A stretch of 20,809 nt of DNA, from NCBI GenBank assembly GCA_002327965.1, contig DCVB01000081.1:1-20809 (forward strand). The letters are read 5' to 3'. Below are positions 14,863-20,809 of the stretch, piece after piece. The notes under the pieces were generated by a model that was not told the origin of the DNA, made no database searches, and worked only from the letters and a program-made list of their open reading frames with translations. Position numbers and translations under genes: made by a program. The stretch comes from Candidatus Aminicenantes bacterium UBA2199 (lineage in GTDB: Bacteria; Acidobacteriota; Aminicenantia; UBA2199). Each line of letters begins with the position of its first letter. Within the stretch, counting starts at the first letter, position 1.

Positions 14863-16939
14863 CCTGCTTCTTGAACTCGGTGTCGAGGAGATCCCGGCTC
14901 CCGCTGTCGGCATGATCCGCAACCAGCTGCGCGAGCTGTTCCTGGCACGATTGGCCCAGGAGCATATCCCAACCGGCGGCATCGAGTGCGCGGCCACCAA
15001 CCGCCGCCTGATGATCCACGCGCTGCAGGTTCCGGAAAAGACGGCCAGCAAGGAAGAGACCGTGCTGGGGCCGGCCAAGCGCATCGCACTCGACGAGCAC
15101 GGACTGCCCACAGTGGCCCTGAAGAAGTTCTGCGAGTTCCAGGGGGTCAAGCTGAGCGACGTGGTCGAGATCGAGACGCCCAAGGGAAAATACCTGGGCA
15201 TCACCAAGGTCGGCGGCGGCCACGACGTGGCCGATCTGCTGGCCAAGGCGATACCGGCGCTGCTGGCGGCGCTGACGTTCCCCAAGACCATGGTCTGGAA
15301 CGAGTCGCGCGTTCCCTTCATCCGGCCGGTCAAGAGCATCGTGGCCCTGTTCGGCAACAGGCCGCTCGACGTCGAGTTCGCCGGCGTGCGCTCGGGGAAC
15401 CGCTCCCCGGGACACCTGCTGCTGTCGGACGCATTTTTCGAGGTCAATTCTTTCAAGGATTACTTCGAGGGTCTGGGCCGGAACTTCATCATCCTGAACG
15501 AGGAAGAGAGAAAAAGCAAGATATTGGCCGAGATCCGCGAGATCGAGGAGGAGCTGGAATGCCGGGTGCCCTGCGATCAGGACATGCTGGACTATTACGT
15601 CTACAGCAACGAGTACCCGGTTGTGTTCAGCGGCGGGTTCGACGCCAAGTACCTGGCCCTGCCCACGGAGATCATCACCGCCTTCATGACCCATGAGAAG
15701 AAGCTGCTGGCGGTCTTCGACGGCGCCGGCAAGCTGACCAGCCATTTCGTCGGCGTGGCCAATATCCCCGACGAGAACGGCAAGGTCAGCCGCGGCAACG
15801 AGAAGGTCGTGCAAGCGGCTTTCGAGGATGCCCAGTTCTTCTGGGACCAGGACCGCAAGCAGGATTTCTACGCCCTGAAGAACCTGCTGAAAAACGTCAT
15901 GTTCCAGAAAGAGTTGGGGACCTACTACGAAAAAGTGGAACGCCTGGCCGCCCTGGTCGATTTCGTGATCAACGAGACGCACCAGGACGGGATGCGCAGC
16001 CAGCTGCACAAGGCCGCTTTCCACTGCAAAAACGACCTGTTGACCAAGATGGTGCGCGAGTTCCCTTCGTTGCAGGGGATCATGGGCGGTCTTTATCTGC
16101 AGGCCGCCGGCGAAGATCCGCTGGTATGGAAGGCCATCTATGGCCACTACAAGCCCAAGGGCCAGGCCGACGAGAAACTGGAGGACCTGGGCGCGGGCAT
16201 CCTCTCCATCGCCGACCGCATGGACAACATCGCCGGTTTCGTCGGCAAGGGAATCAAGATCTCCAGTTCCAAGGATCCTTACGGCATCCGCCGCGACGCC
16301 AATGCCGTCATTCGCATCCTCATCGATTTCCGGCTGCCCCTGGACCTGGCGCCGCTGATCCGCCTGGCCGCCCTGAACTTCGCCCAGAACGATGCCGATC
16401 TGCAGCACAGCTGCAAGACCATCTGCGAGCTGCTTTCCGCCCGGTTGGAAAATTACCTGAAGGACACCATGAAGTACCGCTACGACGTGGTCAATGCCGT
16501 CATGGCCCAGGAGGCCATGGCCGTCCATGACAAGTTCCTGAAGGCCCAGGCGGTCGCCACGCTGGTCGACAGCGGCATGGCCGAGCCCTTGGCCGCCCTG
16601 CACCGGCGCCTGAAGAACATATGCGCCAACAGCGAACGCAGCCATTTTTCCGAGGGCGAGCTGAAGGAAAAAGAGGAGAAGATCCTTTCCGACGTGTTCA
16701 AGGAAGCCAAGCCGCGCATCGACGGCCTGATCCTGAAGAAGGATTTTACCCAGGCCGCCGCGGAGATCCTGGAGATGAAGCCGATCATCGACGCGTTCTT
16801 TGAAAAGATCCTCGTCATGGACAAGAACCTGACCCTGCGCAAAAACCGCATCGCCCTGCTGCAGCGCATCGACGAGCTGCTGGGGGCCGTGGCCGATTTC
16901 TCTCTGCTAGTCGAGACCAAACCAGGAGGAAAAACATGA
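14855..16939 (+). CDS. glyS: Glycyl-tRNA synthetase beta subunit
   Basis: GlyS binds tRNA-Gly and is required with GlyQ for charging. The 694-residue protein begins MADLLLELGVEEIPA, the classic GlyS start. It contains the tRNA-handling core (ATNRRLMI, FPKTMVWNESRVPFIRPVKSI), an HD-like domain (KNDLLTKMVREFPSLQGIMGG), the SSSKDPYGIRRDA motif at about 469-481, and a helical C-terminal anticodon-binding (DALR-type) region. The ATG at 14855 lies inside the end of glyQ; a GTG at 14846 is a less likely start. The stop overlaps the ATG of the next gene (ATGA). Confidence 0.97.
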   Translation: MADLLLELGVEEIPAPAVGMIRNQLRELFLARLAQEHIPTGGIECAATNRRLMIHALQVPEKTASKEETVLGPAKRIALDEHGLPTVALKKFCEFQGVKLSDVVEIETPKGKYLGITKVGGGHDVADLLAKAIPALLAALTFPKTMVWNESRVPFIRPVKSIVALFGNRPLDVEFAGVRSGNRSPGHLLLSDAFFEVNSFKDYFEGLGRNFIILNEEERKSKILAEIREIEEELECRVPCDQDMLDYYVYSNEYPVVFSGGFDAKYLALPTEIITAFMTHEKKLLAVFDGAGKLTSHFVGVANIPDENGKVSRGNEKVVQAAFEDAQFFWDQDRKQDFYALKNLLKNVMFQKELGTYYEKVERLAALVDFVINETHQDGMRSQLHKAAFHCKNDLLTKMVREFPSLQGIMGGLYLQAAGEDPLVWKAIYGHYKPKGQADEKLEDLGAGILSIADRMDNIAGFVGKGIKISSSKDPYGIRRDANAVIRILIDFRLPLDLAPLIRLAALNFAQNDADLQHSCKTICELLSARLENYLKDTMKYRYDVVNAVMAQEAMAVHDKFLKAQAVATLVDSGMAEPLAALHRRLKNICANSERSHFSEGELKEKEEKILSDVFKEAKPRIDGLILKKDFTQAAAEILEMKPIIDAFFEKILVMDKNLTLRKNRIALLQRIDELLGAVADFSLLVETKPGGKT

Positions 16940-19020
16940 AGGATATACTGAGCGAGAACCTGCGCAACGTGGCCGTGGTCGGCCACGGCCAGAGCGGGAA
17001 GACGAGCCTTGTCTCGGCCCTGCTCTACAACACCAAAATGGTCAACCGTCTGGGAAAAGTGGACCAGGGCAACACGGTCACCGATTTCGACGAGGAGGAG
17101 ATCGCCCGCAAGATCTCCATCCAGGCATCGCTGGTCTATGCCTATAAGGACAAGGTGAAGATCAACCTGCTCGACACCCCGGGTTTTGCCAATTTCATAT
17201 GGGAGACCATGGTATCGCTGCGCGCCGTGGAGACCGGACTGATGGTGGTATCGGCACAGGAAGGCGTCCAGGTGCAGACCGAGAGGATCTTCGACGGACT
17301 GGCCGGGGCAAACCGCCCCCTCCTGTTTTTTGTCAACAAGATGAGCAAGGAACTGGTCGATTTCGACAAGGTGTTCGACGCCCTGGTCGATACTTTCGGC
17401 AAAAACGTGATTGCCGTGCAGGTGCCCATCGGCCAGGGCCCCGAGTTCAGCGGCCTGGTCGACATCATCGAAATGAAGGCCTGGCAGTTCGCTGCCGACG
17501 ACAAGGGCGAGAGCCACGAGATTCCCATCCCCGAGTCGCTGAAGGACGAAGTGGGGCTGCGCCGCGAGGCGCTGCTGGAAAAAGTCGCCGAGAACGACGA
17601 GAAACTGATGGACAAGTACCTGGCCGATGGCAATCTGTCATCCGATGAGCTGCGCGCCGGGTTGAAGAGCGCCATGCTGCAGCGCAATGCCTTCCCGGTG
17701 CTGCTCGGCGATGCCCTGGCCAACCGCGGCGTCCAGCCCCTGCTGGATTTCGTCATCGCCTTTGCGCCGTCGCCCCTGGAAGTGGCGCCGGCATCCGGCC
17801 GCAACGGCGCCCCGGTCAAGGCCGACCGGGCCGCCCCTTTTGCCGGCCTCGTTTTTAAAACCATCTCCGATCCCTTCACCGGCAAGATCTCCCTCATCCG
17901 CGTCTTTTCCGGCGCCTTCAAGCCCGATACCTTCTATTTCAATGCCAACAAGGAGGTCGAGGAGCGTGTGGCCGGGGTGTTCCTGCTGCAGGGCAAGACG
18001 CAGGAGCCGGCCGGCGAGGTCCAGCCCGGCGATATCGTCGCCGTCACCAAGCTGAAAGAGACCCAGACCGGGGACACGCTGTCGACCAAGGCCGACCGGA
18101 TCATGCTGCCGGAGATCTCCTTCCCGGTGCCCTCGATCTCGTTCGCCATCGAGCCCAAGGCCCGCGCCGACGAGGGCAAGATATCCACCGCCCTGCAGCG
18201 CATCATGGAGGAGGATCCCACCATCAAGATGCTGCGCGATCCGCAGACCAAGGAGCTGGTCCTCTCGGGCAACGGCCAGCTGCACATCGAGATGGTGGTC
18301 AACAAGCTGAAGCGCAAGTATGGCGTGGACGTCTCAATGAAGCACCCGAAGATCGCCTACCGCGAAACCGTGCTGGGCAAGTCGGACGTGGAAAAGAAAT
18401 ACAAGAAACAGAGCGGCGGCCGCGGCCAGTACGGCCACGTGCTGATCCGCATGGAACCATTGCCGCGCGGGGGCGACTTCGAGTTCGTCAACTCCCTGGT
18501 GGGCATGTCCGTCCCGCGCAACTTCGTGCCGGCCATCGAGAAGGGCATCGTCGAGTCGAAGAATACCGGCGTGCTGGCCGGCTACCCGGTGGTCGACTTC
18601 AAGGTGGAGCTGTATGACGGCAGCCATCACGAGGTCGACTCGTCGGACATGGCCTTCAAGATGGCCTCATCCATGGCCTTCAAGATGGCCATGAAGGCGG
18701 CCAAGCCCACCATCCTCGAGCCGGTGGTCAAGGTGGAGGTGGTCATTCCCGAGGAATTCATGGGCGAGATCAACGGCAACCTCAGCGGCCGCCGCGGCCG
18801 GATCCAGGGCATGGAGATCAAGGGCAAGAACCATGTGGTCAAGGCCGCAGTCCCCATGTCGGAAATGCTCGACTTCGAGCCGACGCTGACCTCGATCACC
18901 GGCGGCCGCGGCAGCTACTTCATGGAATTCTCGCATTACGAAGAGGTGCCGGGCCACCTGCAGAAGAAGATCATCGACGAGGCGGTCAAGGAAGGAAGAG
19001 TTAAAGAAGAAGAAGAATAG
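16936..19020 (+). CDS. EF-G2-type elongation factor G paralogue with altered G motifs
   Basis: This 694-residue translational GTPase has full EF-G domain order: G domain (1 to about 280), domain II, domain III (ISFAIEPKARADEGKI), domain IV with GGRGQYGHV and SSDMAFKMA, and domain V. It resembles the EF-G2 group rather than canonical FusA. G1 is GHGQSGKTS (16-24), intact for phosphate binding. G3 is DTPGFANF (80-87), with Phe where canonical EF-G has the catalytic His. G4 is NKMS (134-137) instead of NKxD, which should weaken guanine specificity. A strong AGGAGG lies 6 bases before the ATG, which overlaps the glyS stop. It may act as a slow or regulatory ribosome factor; the specific role is unknown. 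The C-terminus ends in an acidic tail (EEEE). Confidence 0.93.
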   Translation: MKDILSENLRNVAVVGHGQSGKTSLVSALLYNTKMVNRLGKVDQGNTVTDFDEEEIARKISIQASLVYAYKDKVKINLLDTPGFANFIWETMVSLRAVETGLMVVSAQEGVQVQTERIFDGLAGANRPLLFFVNKMSKELVDFDKVFDALVDTFGKNVIAVQVPIGQGPEFSGLVDIIEMKAWQFAADDKGESHEIPIPESLKDEVGLRREALLEKVAENDEKLMDKYLADGNLSSDELRAGLKSAMLQRNAFPVLLGDALANRGVQPLLDFVIAFAPSPLEVAPASGRNGAPVKADRAAPFAGLVFKTISDPFTGKISLIRVFSGAFKPDTFYFNANKEVEERVAGVFLLQGKTQEPAGEVQPGDIVAVTKLKETQTGDTLSTKADRIMLPEISFPVPSISFAIEPKARADEGKISTALQRIMEEDPTIKMLRDPQTKELVLSGNGQLHIEMVVNKLKRKYGVDVSMKHPKIAYRETVLGKSDVEKKYKKQSGGRGQYGHVLIRMEPLPRGGDFEFVNSLVGMSVPRNFVPAIEKGIVESKNTGVLAGYPVVDFKVELYDGSHHEVDSSDMAFKMASSMAFKMAMKAAKPTILEPVVKVEVVIPEEFMGEINGNLSGRRGRIQGMEIKGKNHVVKAAVPMSEMLDFEPTLTSITGGRGSYFMEFSHYEEVPGHLQKKIIDEAVKEGRVKEEEE

Positions 19021-19043
19021 TGACAGTGACAGTGTCAGTGTCA
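19021..19043. repeat. near-perfect palindrome after the EF-G-like gene
   Basis: Two TGACAG and two TGTCAG hexamers (19021-19044) create an 11-bp-arm palindrome centred on 19032 with one mismatch. It begins right after the stop codon and can fold as a hairpin, but no T-tract follows directly. It may act as a transcript end or 3' stabiliser. Confidence 0.6.
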
Positions 19044-19066
19044 GCAAGAAGCTCAAGGAACTATTT

Positions 19067-19094
19067 TGACCCGTGACGAGTGACAAGTGACGAG
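19067..19094. repeat. 7-bp tandem repeat, TGACNNG type
   Basis: Four heptads run tgacccg, tgacgag, tgacaag, tgacgag in the gap before queA. The 7-bp period is shared with the repeats at 476-568, 19124-19165 and 20224-20304, although the unit sequences differ. Confidence 0.8.
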
Positions 19095-19123
19095 CAGATG
19101 CAATGGATCGGCCTTACGCCGTT

Positions 19124-19165
19124 TCGAATCCCGAATCACGAATCAAGATTTACGAATCACGATAG
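19124..19165. repeat. 7-bp tandem repeat, NCGAATC type
   Basis: Six heptads run tcgaatc, ccgaatc, acgaatc, aagattt, acgaatc, acgatag. They end 18 bp before the queA start, so they lie in or beside its leader or promoter. No convincing queA promoter is visible apart from them. Confidence 0.8.
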
Positions 19166-19183
19166 ATCGATCCTTTGCCGGGG

Positions 19184-20212
19184 ATGAAACTATCCGAGTT
19201 TGATTTTGAACTGCCCCCGGAGCTGATCGCGCGCTTTCCGGCCGAGCGCCGCGACAACTCACGGCTCATGTACCTTCAACGTGCCGCTGGCCGCATTTCC
19301 CACCACCGCTTTTCCGATCTGCCCGATCTGCTGGCGGCCGGCGATTTCCTGGTCATGAACAATTCGCGCGTGGTCCCCGCCCGGCTCCTGGGCCAGGTCG
19401 ACGGCAGACCGGCGGAGATGCTGGTCGTCAGCGACCTGGGCAAAGGCCGGCTCGAGGCCCTGTGCCGGCCGGCTGCGCGCTTCCGCACCGGCGCCGAGTT
19501 CGTGGCTGACGGCGGGGCGCGCGGCGTCGTGACGGCGGGGGGTGGCCGCGGCCGCCGCCGGCTGCGCTTCGATCGGGACTACGCGCGTGTCCTGGAGCAC
19601 GGCTACGCGCCTCTGCCGCCCTATATCAAGCGCCGTGCCGAGGAAGCGGTTGCCCGTCGTTGTTTCGACCTCGAGCGTTACCAGACGGTCTATGCCCGCG
19701 ACCCCGGCTCCATCGCCGCTCCGACCGCCGGCCTCCATTTTACGCCCCAGGTCCTGGAACGGCTGCGCCGGGATCATGACATCCTGGAACTCACCCTGGA
19801 GGTCGGCGAAGCCACTTTCCAGACGATCGCAACCGAGGAGATCGCGGACCACCGCATGGGGCGTGAGCGCATCCGCATCCCGGCCGCCACGGCGCGGCGC
19901 ATCGCCGAGCTGAAGGGGGAGGGGCGGGCGCTGCTGGCCGTGGGCACCACCTCGGTGCGCTCGCTGGAGACCTACGCCCGCCTGGACGCCGGCGCGCCGC
20001 GAGGGGAGTTCGACTCCGAAATCTTCATCACTCCCGGCTTCCGCTTCCGTCTTGTCGACAAGCTGCTGACCAATTTCCACCTGCCCAGGTCATCGCTCTT
20101 CATCCTAGCCAGCGCCTTCGCCGGCCTGGAGGTCATGAAAGAGGCGTACCACATCGCCATCGCCGAGAAGTACCGTTTTTTCTCGTACGGGGACGCGATG
20201 CTGATTGCATGA
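19184..20212 (+). CDS. queA: S-adenosylmethionine:tRNA ribosyltransferase-isomerase
   Basis: QueA uses S-adenosylmethionine to convert preQ1 at the wobble position of certain tRNAs to epoxyqueuosine. The 342 residues match the family. Conserved segments are LIARFPAERRDNSRLM (about 14-29), LVMNNSRVVPARLLG (about 56-70), YQTVYARDPGSIAAPTAGLHFTP (ending at about 188), VGTTSVRSLE, and LLTNFHLPRSSLFILASAFAG near the C-terminus. The ATG at 19184 gives the usual MKLSEFDFELP start; an in-frame TTG at 19175 is less likely. No clear Shine-Dalgarno is seen. It may be read from the upstream unit or from an unseen promoter in the repeat-rich gap. Confidence 0.97.
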   Translation: MKLSEFDFELPPELIARFPAERRDNSRLMYLQRAAGRISHHRFSDLPDLLAAGDFLVMNNSRVVPARLLGQVDGRPAEMLVVSDLGKGRLEALCRPAARFRTGAEFVADGGARGVVTAGGGRGRRRLRFDRDYARVLEHGYAPLPPYIKRRAEEAVARRCFDLERYQTVYARDPGSIAAPTAGLHFTPQVLERLRRDHDILELTLEVGEATFQTIATEEIADHRMGRERIRIPAATARRIAELKGEGRALLAVGTTSVRSLETYARLDAGAPRGEFDSEIFITPGFRFRLVDKLLTNFHLPRSSLFILASAFAGLEVMKEAYHIAIAEKYRFFSYGDAMLIA

Positions 20213-20223
20213 AGACATGATCT

Positions 20224-20265
20224 GTCGTGACGCGTAACGCGTGACGCGTGACGAGTAGCGCGCAA
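20224..20265. repeat. 7-bp tandem repeat, CGCGTGA type
   Basis: Six heptads run gtcgtga, cgcgtaa, cgcgtga, cgcgtga, cgagtag, cgcgcaa, starting 12 bp past the queA stop. A 10-bp inverted copy (acgcgtcacg, 20419-20428) lies just before the purC promoter. Confidence 0.8.
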
Positions 20266-20276
20266 TGAATGATCTA

Positions 20277-20304
20277 GCGCAACACGCAACAGGCAAAGCG
20301 AAAA
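20277..20304. repeat. 7-bp tandem repeat, NCGCAAC type
   Basis: Four heptads run gcgcaac, acgcaac, aggcaaa, gcgaaaa and merge into an A-tract. Together with 20224-20265 they fill much of the 290-bp queA-purC gap. The rest of the gap is AT-rich, with a short direct repeat at 20355-20374 and the purC promoter. Confidence 0.65.
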
Positions 20305-20354
20305 AAAAAGAAGTCATTTTGATTAATTTAGGAAAGTCAGATTGCTAAGTGCCA

Positions 20355-20374
20355 CGGTCCTACCTGGTCCTATC
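20355..20374. repeat. 10-bp direct repeat (GGTCCTA) upstream of purC
   Basis: cggtcctacc and tggtcctatc are adjacent 10-bp units matching at 8 positions. The spacing is one helical turn, so both copies face the same side of the DNA, about 60 bp before the purC -35 box. This could be a regulator site; no regulator is identified. Confidence 0.4.
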
Positions 20375-20432
20375 TCAGATATTCACCTCAAACAAGCCCG
20401 TTCATTGCTTTTCTTGAAACGCGTCACGGAGA

Positions 20433-20461
20433 TTGACAAAGCGATCGGATTCAAATAAAAT
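20433..20461 (+). promoter_or_regulatory. sigma70-type promoter of purC
   Basis: A perfect TTGACA, 17 bp and TAAAAT make a near-consensus promoter. Transcription would start near 20468, giving a leader of about 35 nt with AGGAGAGG before the TTG start. Confidence 0.82.
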
Positions 20462-20502
20462 AAAATCTTCTGTTTCACAAAACCGGAACGAGGAGAGGAT
20501 TA

Positions 20503-20809
20503 TTGAACGCACTGGAAAAGGCCGTACTGCCTTTTAAATTATTCAAGCGCGGCAAGGTGCGCGACGTTTTCGAGGTGGACGGCCGCCTGCTGATCGTTTC
20601 CAGCGACCGCATCTCGGCCTTTGATTTTATCCTGCCCTCGCTGATCCCGGGCAAGGGCCGCGTACTGAACCGCATCGCGGCCTTCTGGTTCGAGCGCACG
20701 CAGGACCTGGTCCCCAATCACGTGCTGAGCGCGCGGCCGGAAACGCTGCCGGAATTCCAGGCGCATGCCGCCATCCTGGAGCAGCGCTCGCTGCTGGCGC
20801 GCAAGCTGG
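20503..20809 (+). CDS. purC: SAICAR synthetase, N-terminal part (cut by window edge)
   Basis: PurC joins aspartate to CAIR with ATP in purine synthesis. The 102 codons present read FKRGKVRDVFEV, LLIVSSDRISAFDFILP and IPGKGRVLNRIAAFWFE, the characteristic N-terminal lobe. The KGRVLNRIAAFWF style and the extended segment after it fit the longer (roughly 290-300 residue, yeast-like) PurC type. The start is a TTG with AGGAGAGG about 5-7 bases upstream; no nearby ATG is in frame. It has its own promoter and begins a separate transcription unit. The 3' part lies outside the window. Confidence 0.94.
   Translation, partial: MNALEKAVLPFKLFKRGKVRDVFEVDGRLLIVSSDRISAFDFILPSLIPGKGRVLNRIAAFWFERTQDLVPNHVLSARPETLPEFQAHAAILEQRSLLARKL

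Noticed and set aside
14792..16645. 617-codon minus-strand open frame opposite glyS
   Set aside because: glyS is unambiguous; the antisense frame is Gly/Gln/Asp/Val-rich with no recognisable domain.

Overview
The window is a GC-rich bacterial chromosome segment, densely packed with genes that have good ribosome binding sites. The glycine cleavage P-protein is split (gcvPA/gcvPB), glycyl-tRNA synthetase is the two-subunit glyQ/glyS type, there is an EF-G paralogue, and the gaps between genes carry degenerate 7-bp tandem repeats. Together these suggest an uncultured-type lineage such as Candidatus Aminicenantes or a relative of Acidobacteriota. That placement is an inference from gene style, not from a marker phylogeny. 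I see no rRNA, tRNA, CRISPR array, insertion sequence or phage gene.

Layout. Positions 1-386 (minus) are the 5' part of metK. A gap carrying inverted heptad repeats separates it from a secreted gamma-glutamyltransferase-like hydrolase (586-2277, minus). Back-to-back sigma70-type promoters in 2281-2426 serve that gene and a divergent M48-family metallopeptidase lipoprotein (2427-3866, plus). A 449-bp regulatory gap (3867-4315) then holds a hairpin, two TGTCC/GGACA dyads, an 18-bp perfect palindrome and a near-consensus sigma54 (-24/-12) promoter. It leads into a three-gene cassette: an unrecognised membrane-anchored helical protein (4316-4948), an ABC-2-like membrane protein with large non-membrane loops (5016-6356), and an ABC ATPase homologue in which every catalytic motif is degenerate (6353-7027). 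Convergent with the cassette, and overlapping it by 8 bp at the stop codons, is a two-component pair on the minus strand: a soluble NtrB-like histidine kinase (8390-9598) and an NtrC-family sigma54-activating response regulator (7020-8387).

From 9718 to 19020 runs a tightly packed plus-strand unit: gcvT-gcvH-gcvPA-gcvPB-glyQ-glyS-fusA-like. Gaps are 11 bp at most and four junctions overlap or nearly overlap. It joins glycine cleavage to glycyl-tRNA charging and to an EF-G2-type GTPase with altered G motifs. queA (19184-20212) and the start of purC (20503 to the window edge) follow, separated by gaps rich in heptad repeats; purC has its own near-consensus promoter.

The most interesting part is 3.9-9.7 kb. 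The response regulator has the GAFTGA loop needed to activate sigma54, and the only clear sigma54 promoter I see lies in front of the neighbouring cassette, with enhancer-like dyads at suitable distances. I infer a self-contained circuit: soluble sensor kinase, sigma54 activator, then an anchored helical protein plus an ABC-like membrane complex with a catalytically dead nucleotide-binding subunit. I do not recognise this combination as a described system.
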